From the NCBI GenBank assembly GCA_903772945.1, contig CAICTM010000352.1:1-64000 (forward strand): a stretch of 64,000 nt of DNA. The letters are read 5' to 3'. A program made the position numbers and the translations under genes. Below the pieces are notes generated by a model. That model was not told where the DNA came from and ran no database searches. It worked only from the letters and a program-made list of their open reading frames with translations. Every line of letters begins with the position of its first letter. The first letter of the stretch is position 1. Below are positions 51,778 to 62,377 of the stretch, in pieces. This DNA is from Seminavis robusta (taxonomy: Eukaryota > Bacillariophyta > Bacillariophyceae > Naviculales > Naviculaceae).

Positions 51778-53549
51778 ATGGCGAGGGTAAAATCTGTCAG
51801 CCACGCCATGTCGCCCAAGGGCAGCAAAGGGTGAGTCGAGTCGAGTCAGAAGAGGTTACCCTAGTGATTTTTGTTTTTGAGTGATTTTTCCTCATTTTTG
51901 TCTTTTTGTCTTTTGTGTTCTGGTTTTTCCACCTGACCTGCAGTAGCACTCCCCTTGCGAAAGTATGTCTTGGTATCATGGGCATTGTCATGGTAATCTT
52001 CTTTTTATCCATGGGAGGAGCGGAACAAGAAGCTACTAGTACCGCCAATCTACGCAGTGGACAAGCCATGGGACAGCATCATACCAAGACGGCATCACCC
52101 AAACCCATCGGCGAACGTCCCTCCATTCCTCCTGGAAGTGGCGGAGGCATGGACAGTGGCGTTCGTGGGGATCAAGGGGATTCGTGGTACGATGGAAACG
52201 ATAAAACGTACACCAAAGCCGACGAAGCACAAAATCTAGAAGAAACGTTGGAAGTAGCCAAGGGAGCCATTGAAGATGCCGAACAAGAAGAAATCGAAAA
52301 GGCCGAAAATGGATTGCTAGGAAAAGCAATCAAGAACATGAATAGTGTCATCAAGAGCAGTATCACCAAATTGCTGGGAGAAGACGCCACAAAGGAAGAT
52401 GTCGAAGAATTGACGGAAGAGGTCCAAGAAGCCCTCAAAAATGCCACCAATATCGAACTGCAGGAACGAGCCGATGATATTGCCCTGGAAGCAGAAGAAA
52501 AGATTGATACTGTTGTAGACGCTGGAGAAGAAACGGGGGAAGCTGCGGGAGAAATTGAAGAGCAGGTCGCCTTGGAGACCCCCGACGAGTTGGTCCAAGT
52601 AAGACAAGGAGTCGATAATGCCGCCATTAGCATTCAACAGCATTTGCAAGAACGGGCGGCGCAGTTGGAAAAATCCATTATGGAAAAAACATTATCCGAG
52701 CGATTGGGACGGCCCATACAGTTGAAAATCATGGATGGTGATGTCGAAATTGCACAATCCGCGCCCGTCGTTCCAGGAGGAGCACCGCCACCCGGTTTTG
52801 GGCAGCAAGGATTTGGCGCTCCACAAGGTGGATTCCAGCAACAACCATACAACCAACAACAGCCGTACAATCCTCAACAAGGGTACGCCCCACAACAAGG
52901 TTTCAATCCGCAACAACCATACAATCCAGGTTATAATCCGCAACAACAACCGTACAATCCCCAGCAACAGTTCAACCCGCAACAACCGTATAATCCTCAA
53001 CAACAACCGTTCAACCAGCAACAACCATACAATCCACAACAGGGCTATAATACCCAACAACAACAACAACCATACAATTCCTACAATCCTCAGCAGCCAT
53101 ACAACCCCATAGGAGGTGCTGGAAGTGGGGGTGCGGCCAAGCCTTCTGGATATTCTGCTGGAAATGGTATGGGAGGAGGTTCCAATAATAGTTACCAACA
53201 GCAACAACCACAGCAACCAATGGGAGGAAACAGCTTTGGCGCTCCTTCGGGCTACAGCAACCAACCCTTGGCAAATTCTGCTGCTGCTGACGAGGGTGAC
53301 ACTGCTGCCGATACAGATGACAGCGCCGGTGAAACAGATGATCAGATAGCGGATAATACCACTGAAGAGGCGAACGAAGCTGACGCCACAGAGGGCGAAG
53401 AAGGCGGTGTAGACGAAACTACAGGAGACGAAGCTGGCGGCGACGGAGAAGCAGATGGCGGCGACGGAGAAGCAGATGGCGGCGACGGAGAAGCAGATGC
53501 TGAAGACAAACCCGAGGGAGACGGCGGCCATGGCAATTGGGGTGTATAA
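51778..53549 (+). CDS. Single-pass membrane protein with coiled coil, PYNPQQ repeats and acidic tail
   Basis: Two exons, 51778-51830 and 51944-53549, separated by a 113 bp intron (GTGAGT...CTGCAG), encode 552 residues. A short basic cytosolic N terminus (MARVKSVSHAMSPKGSKG) is followed by a transmembrane segment (VCLGIMGIVMVIFFLSMGG), so the rest is lumenal or extracellular. Residues about 100-270 are an acidic, heptad-rich coiled coil. A Gln/Asn/Pro/Tyr-rich region with about twelve PYNPQQ or FNPQQ units follows, then Gly/Ser-rich sequence and an acidic C terminus with three DGEADGG repeats. I know no family with this order. The composition suggests an extracellular or biosilica-associated structural protein, which is inference. 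The divergent neighbour also carries Gly/Asp repeats. Confidence 0.82.
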
Positions 53550-54354
53550 TTCCACAGAATTGATAGTCCCTTTGAAATGGATATTTGGATTTCGGCAGCA
53601 GAAAAACAATCTTCACTCTACGGCTCTCAGTGCACACCAACGCGTGATCACAGCATTCCACTCGGCATCAATCAATCATCAATGGTTTCATGTATTTTGA
53701 CCGGGATATACGGGTGTGTTGTCCCCTTCCTTCTTCTTGTTCATGATAAGTATAATATTCACAAAGAATAAAAATAGAATGCTGCGAACTACCCTCGGCG
53801 TTGCTACAGTCGTACCGATTGGATTCAGTAGGCCAGGTGGAAGAACCTGTAGTACCGTTGGAAGCCAACAGGTAGGTCCCTTATCTTGGCAACATTTTGT
53901 GGGCTAACATGCCAACAACATGCGACATCGACACGAGAGGACCACCCATTAGTTGGCCTGGTAGGTCTTAAAACAGAGCAACGCGATTCTGTTGCGTTTC
54001 GTCGAGTTGGCCAGCAGAAACAACATCAGTTATTGGATTTCTATTAGTACGATTGAGCATCCGGTGTTGCACGGGGAGCTTGCGCTGGTTCATCCGTGGG
54101 CCGGTTGACAATCGTTTGCTCAATGCCTAGCTAGCTACATGCAGGTCGTTATCATTCTGAGGTGGTACTCCAAAATACAAGTCGCGTGCCTGATAAATGA
54201 CACACCAACACGTAAAATCTCTTTAATTTCTGGGTCTGGTAGTTCGCAACTCAAACCAATATCCACATGTCTTTTCTAATATTCCGTTGTGAGCGACAGT
54301 CCACTCCCATGTTCAAGGCCGCCACCTCAATTTGCCATTCTCACTTATACTCTA
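53550..54354. other. Intergenic
   Basis: Holds one copy of the dispersed repeat (53986-54114) and a GCTAGCTA run at 54127. No gene. Confidence 0.5.
53986..54114. repeat. Dispersed repeat, copy 1
   Basis: Shares TTCTGTTGCGTTTCGTCG, GTTGGC, ACAACATC, TATCCGGTG-like and TTGACAATC blocks in the same order with 57046-57177. Non-coding. Confidence 0.65.
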
Positions 54355-55281
54355 CTACTTCAATCCACAGACATCCAAATTGGTCAAAGCACCACCGTAA
54401 ATATCTTTGGTCTTGATCTTTTCTCGTCGTGCCAGAAACTTGTCATATCCTTCAAATTCGTTGAGTGTCGTGGATGTCATGGGATTGTTGTGTAGATTCA
54501 AATCAATCAAAGGCGTGTCTTCAAACAAGGATGCCGGAATGGGTTGTGGATTCTTGTCGGAAAAGTTGGTATTGCTGGCACGGAGTTGATTGTTCTTCAA
54601 CGAAAGCGTCTTGAGCTTTTTCAATTGTCCCATGGACGATGGAAGGCTGACAACAACATTAAAATCCAAATTGAGCTCGGTCAAATTGACCAGAGACGAA
54701 ATTTCGGATGGCACGGCCGCCAAATTGTTGTGGGACAAGTCCAGTTTTTCGAGTTTGGGCAAAAGGAGAAGGGGCGGTGGAAAACTGCTAAAAGAGTTGT
54801 GATCCAACTTGATTTGTTTGAGGGAAGCGGGCAATGCTGGCAAGGCTGGAGCAGATGATGAGGCAGCTCCCAACTGGTTGCCTCCCGCTGAAAATATCTG
54901 TAGCTTGGATAATTTTGCAACAGGTGCCAAGGATCCTGGAACCAACAAGTTTTGATCCACGTTGAGTGATTTGAGTTCCGTCAAGACTGCCAGACGACTG
55001 CCCAGGTTTTTGATTTTGTTTTGAGAAACATCCAATGTCTTCATCCCTTTGATTCTGGAGTCACGAAGAAAAATGTAAGTGGATTTAAGAGAGTTGTAAT
55101 TAAAAATGCCAATGCCGTACAATGCAACTGGATGATTGTACAGTACTTACTCAAAGACCTGAACAGGAATCTCATCCAGCCCATGTTCTCTCAGTGACAG
55201 GATATTTGTTTTACCCGCATTTTCCAACTTCTTGGATACTACCTTTCTCCCCGTCTTGTTGGTTGGCTGAGCATTTCCCAT
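54355..55281 (-). CDS. LRRC57: LRRC57-type leucine-rich repeat protein
   Basis: Two exons, 55281-55151 and 55054-54355, with a 96 bp intron (GTAAGT...CTCCAG), encode 276 residues. The start MGNAQPTNK, like the MGNS start of animal LRRC57, has Gly2 and fits N-myristoylation. The exon-1 segment TNILSLREHGLDEIP matches the capping repeat of LRRC57. About seven regular 23-residue LRRs follow (MKTLDVSQNKIKNLG, LEKLDLSHNNLAAVP, LTELNLDFNVVVSLP). The C-terminal cap FEGYDKFLARREKIK corresponds to the LEGYDKYM block of LRRC57. The architecture argues for orthology. Its cellular role is poorly known in any organism. Confidence 0.9.
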
Positions 55282-55727
55282 GATGGAATCTATCAGTCGT
55301 GCTTGCTTGCTTCGGTTGTCAAGTGTGGATCCTTACTTTTTCGACTTGGCTGGTTGAATGGAGACTTCAAGCTTAAAAGCAGATAGAGTGGTGGACCGTC
55401 GCAGCAGCTGACTTGGCTTGAATGTTACAAGGTGATGAGAGGATGGTGTTATTTGTTGGCGTAGATACGACGACGAAGAAGAGACAACAAACAAAAAGAA
55501 CAAAAAGATCTGTGATTTTTGGCGATCTTTTCTAATTCTCCCCAGCCTCCCTTTCAAAGCGTAGTTGAGGTAATTGTAAAGCTGAAACGACATGGCGCAG
55601 CCGAGCAGCCGAAGCAAGGCCAACGACACAGAAACATCCATCCAACATCCTTGGCCGCGAAGACCGAACACAAGCAACGGCAAGTCAAATCATCAACGTC
55701 CAACTATCTATCTAGCTACTTTTTAGC
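55282..55727. other. Intergenic between divergent LRRC57 and Sgf11 genes
   Basis: Shared upstream region. Nothing recognised. Confidence 0.5.
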
Positions 55728-56693
55728 ATGTCAGAGCCAACCAATGACAAATCCACCGAGACTGAAGAAGCTGCCAGAAGCAACGCATCAGCTGCTTCAA
55801 TCAGCAACAACAGAACGGCATCCTCAGAAACTAGCACCTACCCCATGGTGTTGGACTTGGTGTATGACAAGCTGATTACGAGTTTATCGGTTAGTGTTGC
55901 CTGTGATGTCCATCGGCTGATCAAGACAGGCCAGTATCCTTCGTCCGAACTCTATCTTCGGAATCGGCGAGAGCTCTATCCTACCTTGTATAGCAATGAA
56001 GAACAGGTCCAAGAAGCTGGACAAGCGTACTATGCGAATGCCTCGGAGCCCCGCAAACGCCGACGATTGGCCGATCCACCACACGAAGAGCCCTATGAAG
56101 TATACATTCGAAAAAATTCTTCTTCTGCTAATACTAGCAATAACAAAAATTTGGATTCGACCACCCAAGAACCAAAAGATGTGGACATGAAAAGCAAAGA
56201 ACAAAATCCAGACAAAGATGCAACAAACACAACCACTGGCAGCTCACAGCAGCCTAACCAATTACCTGATGGAGCCACATCGAAATCACCACCAGTACTG
56301 CCACAAGTCCCCAGTAGTGCCACCATGCCGGGACAAGTGCCATCTGCCATTACAAGCAGCAGCACTATGGCGCCACCAGCACCACAACCGGCTGCTTCCA
56401 CAGTGTCCAAAACAACGCAACCACCCAAGAATACAGCTCATTTGGACATTTGGGGACGCTGCAATCCCAAAGAACCAAAAGAAATGATGGATTGTCTCAT
56501 TTGCGGACGACAAGTCAATGCACTGCGGTTTGCACCCCACTTGGATAAATGCATGGGCATTGGCACCACGGTGCGGGCGGCAGCCTTGGCGGCATCTGGG
56601 TTTGTGCCGCAACAACAGCAACAGCCGCCCCTCACAGCCAGCAGCAGTAGTACGCCATCCGCAGCAGCCGCAAACCTACACAAAACAAAGTAA
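55728..56693 (+). CDS. Sgf11/ATXN7L3-like subunit of the SAGA deubiquitinase module
   Basis: A protein of 321 residues, ATG at 55728. An N-terminal helix (VLDLVYDKLITSLSVSVACD followed by VHRLIK) matches the Sgf11 helix that binds Sus1 and Ubp8. The middle is a long Ser/Pro/Gln-rich linker. Near residue 260 lies the C2HC zinc finger CLICGRQVNALRFAPHLDKC, the diagnostic Sgf11 finger with the RFAPHL signature. In yeast and animals this finger binds the nucleosome acidic patch and activates removal of ubiquitin from H2B. The linker is much longer than in yeast (99-residue protein), closer to ATXN7L3 in size. A poly-Gln/Ala tail ends the protein. Intronless. Confidence 0.87.
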   Translation: MSEPTNDKSTETEEAARSNASAASISNNRTASSETSTYPMVLDLVYDKLITSLSVSVACDVHRLIKTGQYPSSELYLRNRRELYPTLYSNEEQVQEAGQAYYANASEPRKRRRLADPPHEEPYEVYIRKNSSSANTSNNKNLDSTTQEPKDVDMKSKEQNPDKDATNTTTGSSQQPNQLPDGATSKSPPVLPQVPSSATMPGQVPSAITSSSTMAPPAPQPAASTVSKTTQPPKNTAHLDIWGRCNPKEPKEMMDCLICGRQVNALRFAPHLDKCMGIGTTVRAAALAASGFVPQQQQQPPLTASSSSTPSAAAANLHKTK

Positions 56694-58244
56694 AGCATTC
56701 TAAAGTAATCCCTTCTACTAGCTAACTAGTAGCTAGAAACGAAGCAGACTAAACCCTCTTTTGAATGCGGCGTGGAAGCTCTTGATTCTAAATGGAAACC
56801 CCTGCGAGCGATCAGTACCGGTAGCGTTACTGCTGGCCTAAAGATTTATAATTTGGTATCAGTAGAAACCCGGTGAACGTATCGAATGATGATTGAATCT
56901 AGTACCAGCCCAGACACAGACACCGTAGGATACCCCTGACGCCTTCGAGAAAGCATGATCGACACCTTCATCGCTCGTTCTGCTACCTGGTAGTTGGGTG
57001 ATTCGATTAATCATTGGGTCCGTGCTTGGTACCGCAGTTGAGAGGTTTCTGTTGCGTTTCGTCGTGTTGGCTACCACACACAACATCCCGCGGGTCATAG
57101 AGCTACTACTGGTACGAATGAAAGGTATCCGGTGCGGGGACCTTTGCTGGTTGTCGGCGACGACTTTTGACAATCAACGGTACCGGTACCAATAATACAA
57201 TGCTCCAGTAAGCTACCGGTACCGTACCTGGATCAATTCTACTTCCCCAGCTACATGTAGATCTAAACTGAATCCGTTATTAGACGTTCAGTTTTTTTTT
57301 TAGAGTCTACCAGTAGCGTTGGCATTGGTGGTACCTGGGTCATTGGTGGTACTATCGTTTGCTATGAGCCACACCAGACTGACTGTCGCTCATCGGTCCG
57401 TTCGCCGCAGGAGTCGAGTCTCCGACAAAGGAAGCGAAGTAATTTGTCCGAATCGAATCAGCAAAGGTAGGTAAGCGAACAACCAGCTCATTTTCTAGTC
57501 TGCGTTCATTCCCACTGGCATGCTTCCGCCTAAACAATGCCCAAACTTAGACGCCGTAGACGGCAAGATCCGATCTGATTTAGACTTTTGGCCTCACAGC
57601 TCACCTCGCTTGCAACCGTGTGGGGGTTCGGATCATTAATTACCTAAACCTTGATCGTAACTTTTCTGTACCAAATTGAGTCCTGTTTCTTCAACATTAA
57701 ATCTTTGCCTCCGGCCAACTTTGTTCAAGCAGGTGCACTCAGTCGTGGCCGTCGGAGCCACACACCCTTTTCTTCGAAGTGATAGAAGGCGACATCAAAC
57801 TCTTCGCCTTGCAGCCTTCCCCCAAACAAGCCACAATTACATGTGGTGCCGAAGCTGTTGCTAGTTTCCTTTGTCTACACTGCCGGCAACCCTTTCCTCT
57901 CTCGGAACCTCTCATTCGTGGCCCGCATTTTACGTTGTGCGAAACGTTCCAGAAGCTTTTCGGTAACCAAGCTCCTTCCGTGGGATTGTTGCTCCACTGC
58001 TTTAACTTGACTGCCCGAGGCGACAACACACATCCAAGGATAAGCCTGTCTGGGACTTGGTTCAACTCTTCCCTCTAAAAATTGGACCGACTGGCACATA
58101 CACTACAAAGCACTGTGACTTACTCCAACGGTTCGACCAAAGCTTGAGACTTGAACGACTTTTTCTCACAAAAAGCCAAAGACAGCAATCAATACTCAAC
58201 AGCAATCTGTTCATAGAACACAAAAAGCAACAATCACAGACAAC
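56694..58244. other. Intergenic, 1.5 kb
   Basis: Contains copy 2 of the dispersed repeat, a T9 run at about 57293, and many ACCGGTAC palindromes at 57180-57230. Small frames at 57676-58099 lack features. Confidence 0.5.
57046..57177. repeat. Dispersed repeat, copy 2
   Basis: See the copy at 53986-54114. Same block order, same orientation, about 3 kb away. Confidence 0.65.
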
Positions 58245-59857
58245 ATGTCCTCTCGACAAGTATCCCCAGACCCCGATGCCTCCAGTGGCTCTTCTTCCTT
58301 GGCTCGCCCCACCAATATTATCCACCGCGAGTCTTCTTCCTCTAGCACCACAGGCACGGGACGCCCGAGTCTATTGGCCGGTCTGAGTCTACCTGCCAAT
58401 TTTGAAGACGATGGTCAGGTAGCTCCTCCAAGGCCTCGTCGTCTTTGGAAGGTTAATGACACCTCTTTGAAGCCAGTGCCCTATTTCTACCCACCTTTGG
58501 ACCCCAAATGCACCGTCTTTGTCAGTGATGCCCCTCCTTCAGTGGTGGCTGTGCGCATTGCCGAATGCTTGCGCAAACGAAGCGTCTCTGTAGAATACGA
58601 TGAAGAAGCTGTACGTACAAAGAATACAATATGGTCCGCTGTATTTTACGCTCCTTTTGAATCATCCTCTCATATTGTCTTTCATTTTCTTTTGGCTTTC
58701 AGGTGACTGCCACTTGCATGACGGTGGATCGGTGTCATTTCGTCATTCGGCTGTTCCAGGGATCCTCCAGACATCACCCCCGTCATGGAATGGATATGGA
58801 ATCCAGGCCCGACTTTAACCACGGCGTCCTTGTGGAAACCATGAGGCTCCGCGGAAATTGCATTTCCTTTCATCGGTGTTCTCGAGCCGTCTTGCAAGCT
58901 GCCCTCAGCCACAGCACGGGCGCGGATACTCGAAAACCCTACCAAACCGCCAGCAATGAATTCCCGCGTCTCCTGCCATTGCCTCCCCACAAGCGCAAGA
59001 ACGGCATGAAACTCTTGGCACCCCACAAAAAACCCAAAACATCGGGCGGCGCCCACTCCTCGACCGCCTTGGAAGCTCTCGAACGCGCAACTTTGTTGCT
59101 GCGCAAAGATCGATTGGGACCACAACAATTGGCCATGGAAAGTCTGGTCTCCTTGACCGATCCTGAATCCTCCGGCTTGGATACCGCTTTGCACTGCAGT
59201 CTGGCTATCCTGGGCTCCCCCATTACAGGAGGCACAGGCGAAGAAAAGTTTCTCAATGAATTGCACCATGATTGGGTTGTCAAACTCTTGCAGGATCGTG
59301 TCATGCCGAATGAGATTAGCGAAGAAGACGGCGTCACGCCCCCAGGAAGTTGCACCCAAAGCAGCCTCCTCATCAAGTGCGGCGACAAGGAAGGGGAAGG
59401 ACAGAACGCGAATACGTCGGCATGGGCCGGAGCCAGCGGCGACGAACACCACGGCGGCATTATGAGAGCGCTCTGTCTAAGAGTCTTTACCAATGCGTTG
59501 GCATTGGTTGCTCAGCAGCAGCCGTCGCTGCTGAAATCCATTTTGGATGTGCAGTCTTCCCATTTGGTCGACCGATCCTTCGTCGCCGCCTTGCTCGAGG
59601 ACTTGGCGGGAGCCATTCGTCCCCCAGCGGTGGTGCAAGGGACTCGCCTGGCATCTGCTCACGAAGCTGCACTGGCCATTCGGTGTCTTGGCTTGTTGGG
59701 CGAACATTCCGATCTTGCCAAGAAGCAAATCGTTAACGAGTCGGTGTTGGGCAGCTTGGAAAAGGCCCGTGCCACCGGCCGCTCGACACACGAAGCCTTG
59801 TTTGAAGAGGCCGAACGCACCTACGCTCGCTTGACGGAGGATGTTCGTTCCTGTTAG
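58245..59857 (+). CDS. Two-exon protein of unknown function, possible KA1-like N-terminal domain
   Basis: Exons 58245-58610 and 58703-59857 (92 bp intron, GTACGT...TTTCAG) encode 506 residues. After a Ser-rich N terminus, residues about 90-210 (FVSDAPPSVVAVRIAECL, then TATCMTVDRCHFVIRLF and ETMRLRGNCISFHRCSRAVL) have the strand-helix spacing of a kinase-associated KA1-type fold, though I cannot confirm it. The rest is mostly helical with repeated Leu-rich segments (LALVAQQQPSLLKSILD, AALAIRCLGLLGEHSDLAKK), suggesting armadillo/HEAT-like packing. No catalytic motif. A conserved diatom protein is plausible. Function unknown. Confidence 0.75.
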
Positions 59858-60478
59858 AGAGAGACACACAAAAACACGCACACAAGCGGCCCCGTAGTGG
59901 GAAGCTATAAATCACCGTAAACCAACAATAGAGATTTTATTTTATCCGAATTGATTACGAGTTGAGTTGACGGACAAACGAAGGGTTTTTGCCGGCGTCA
60001 ATGCGTTCTCCTCGGCCCATTTCTGGGTCTGCGGTGCTCAGCTGCAGCCTTTTAATTGCATGTGGACTCGACTCGTCTCAGTCCACTTTCACAGGCTCTG
60101 CAAAGGGGGATTCTATCTACGGTGCCGGTATCCGTCATGTGGGTCTGCGGCCGGTGGGGGGTTGATTGGAAGTAGGTCTGTCTGTGCTTCATGTATGCAT
60201 AGCCATTGCCTTTCCTGGCACCTACTGGTAACTTGGAGCGGAGGCTTACAACCTGGATGCATAGACCTTCCGTATCGGTAGTATACGGTTAGTCATACAG
60301 CTCAACCGGATTAGATAGGTGGGTTTCTGCGTTCTCCGCATTGGATCTTTGTTCGGGCCTCCGGAAAGGAGTGTTTTTCATCATAATCTCAAGTCCTGAG
60401 AGACTTCTGGATCTTTTACTATTGCAAACACCACCACCACCACCACCACCACCACAACCACAACCACAACAGCGCACC
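59858..60478. other. Intergenic and probable 5' leader of the second ankyrin-like gene
   Basis: No gene. It ends in the CAC repeat listed separately. Confidence 0.5.
60429..60470. repeat. (CAC)n repeat grading into CAACCA
   Basis: About nine CAC triplets then CAACCACAAC, within 10 bp of the ATG at 60479, so likely in the 5' leader. A longer frame from TTG at 60341 would translate it as poly-Pro, but there is no ATG for that. Confidence 0.85.
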
Positions 60479-61489
60479 ATGAATACTGCCACTGCTACTA
60501 ATGATGAAGGTAACAGTACTACCGAGTCTCGTCTTCTGTTTGCTGACGATTTGATTTGGATTGGCCAGATTCTACCGTTTGTTGGAGTTGGACACTACGC
60601 TTTCGTGGGGGCTGTGAACAAGAAGATGAACATGGTGTACAAAGAGTACTGCAAGATTGAGCTCGAGAAAAATCCAAGAAAGGTAAAAGATAACCCGGAA
60701 ATTGCCAGTCGCTCTGCAGAAATCACTGATACTCTTTACAGCCAAACATTCTGTAACAAGCTCCGCGCAGAATACTGGCTCAAGGACAATTCCAGCAACA
60801 GAACACCTGATCGTGATCATGTTTGCAATGCAATTGCCAATGTTGGAAATCCGACTGTCATGCTGTGGGCACGGCAAAAACGATTCCCATGGAGTGAGCT
60901 GACATGTGCTTTGGCTGCTAAGAATGGACATTTTGAAATGCGTTTCCAATGGTTAAGAGAGAACGGTTGTCCATGGGATGGACAGACATGTGCCTCTGCT
61001 GCCCGAAATGGTCATTTGAAACTTTTGAGGTGGGCTCGTGAAAAAGGTTGTCCTTGGGATGCACGGACATGTACCTTTGCTGCTGGTTTTGGCCACATGG
61101 CAGTCTTAAAGTGGGCTCATGCGAATGGTTGTTCATGGAGTGTGCTGACATGTGCTTTGGCTGCTGAATATGGACTTCTGGGAATGCTCCAATGGTTAAG
61201 AGAGAATGGTTGCCCATGGGATGAACGGACATGTGCCTCTGCTGCCCGATATGGTCACATGAAACTTTTGAGGTGGGCTCGTGACAATGGTTGTCCTTGG
61301 AATGAATGGACATGTACCTGTGCTGCTCGAAATGGACATTTGGAAATTTTAAAATGGGCTCGTGAAAATGGTTGCCCATGGGATGAGGTATTGACATTTC
61401 CAGCTGCGATAGGAAGCAACAATAGCGAAGTGATCCAGTGGCTACGTGACAATGACTGCCCTGGGTCTCGTGATGAAGGGGACTACTAG
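60479..61489 (+). CDS. Ankyrin-like repeat protein (NGCPWDE type), copy 2
   Basis: A protein of 336 residues, ATG at 60479 in the context GCACCATG. The N-terminal region (LLFADDLIWIGQILPFVGVG, then NKKMNMVYKEYC) is nearly identical to the gene at 46357-47277 and could be an F-box-like element. About seven repeats follow, such as HLEILKWARENGCPWDE and HMKLLRWARDNGCPWNE, alternating with ERTCASAAR-type helices. The end IQWLRDNDCPGSRDEG matches IQWLRDYNCPGSHDEG in the first copy, showing full-length paralogy with one extra repeat here. Opposite orientation and 13 kb apart. Function unknown; protein binding is expected from the fold. Confidence 0.8.
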   Translation: MNTATATNDEGNSTTESRLLFADDLIWIGQILPFVGVGHYAFVGAVNKKMNMVYKEYCKIELEKNPRKVKDNPEIASRSAEITDTLYSQTFCNKLRAEYWLKDNSSNRTPDRDHVCNAIANVGNPTVMLWARQKRFPWSELTCALAAKNGHFEMRFQWLRENGCPWDGQTCASAARNGHLKLLRWAREKGCPWDARTCTFAAGFGHMAVLKWAHANGCSWSVLTCALAAEYGLLGMLQWLRENGCPWDERTCASAARYGHMKLLRWARDNGCPWNEWTCTCAARNGHLEILKWARENGCPWDEVLTFPAAIGSNNSEVIQWLRDNDCPGSRDEGDY

Positions 61490-62377
61490 TATATCAACAT
61501 CATTTATGTTAAGGTCACAATTTGACTGATTCAATCAAAAGTAGACAATGCCAATGTGTTCCCTCCCAGCAGCCCATCCCGAACTGCCACCAACCATCAC
61601 TGGTGATTGCAGAGTCAAATTTACTGAATCATTAACTACAGAACAGAACATGAAACAGAATTGGGAGTAACCATTCAAGCCAAGCATGGAGAAATCCTCT
61701 GCCAACCGAGGACTCTTGCTGTTCACATAGCTGGCTACTGGCTAGGGTGGGGCACAATCTCGACCATTCAGTAACACTATAATGTATCTTTGCTGGTTGC
61801 TGAGGAAGTCTTGAAGCCAAAACCCATTCAACTTCTTGACCAGATTAAGGTTCTGCACAAAATCAAAATAATCCATGTATCATAGCTAGCTGATTGAGTT
61901 TTTTGTTGACAGCTCCCACACAGGCATCCTGCCCCATTCCCAGAAATTGGAGAATCGAATCGAATCATGTTCATCCACACATCATGATGGTCCCATAGGA
62001 CGAGAATTGCTTGCAGGGTTGGGTGCTTGCATTTCATTGGTACCTGGTACTGGCTTCCGAAGACATTCTAGCCAGAACTTGCTTGATACTGAAAAGGCAG
62101 GTGGGGGGCTGTGCTCGGAATAAAGGATGGAGATGAGGTTGGAAGGAGACTTGTGTTGCGGTGTTACCCTTGATGAAGGCGAAGACACCTACCCAGCTAG
62201 CTAGCGAAGAAATTTGACAGCCTGAATGTACGGGGTTGACAAGGAAAAACCGTGTTCCTCCAAGCTCTCAGGAGTGCTATTGTGCTCCACACCCCGATAA
62301 ACGAGATAGTCGCCGCGATTACGAACAATAGTACGTGAACTAACTCATACCGTACAACTAACTAAGAGTATAACCTA
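61490..62377. other. Intergenic
   Basis: 888 bp. Only small shadow frames and CTAGCTAG palindromes near 62195. Confidence 0.5.

Noticed and set aside
52692-53609. Hydrophobic minus-strand frame of 305 residues
   Set aside because: Antisense shadow of the PYNPQQ-coding region.
57600-57640. GGTTCGGATC resembling a tRNA B box
   Set aside because: No matching A box or cloverleaf could be drawn around it.
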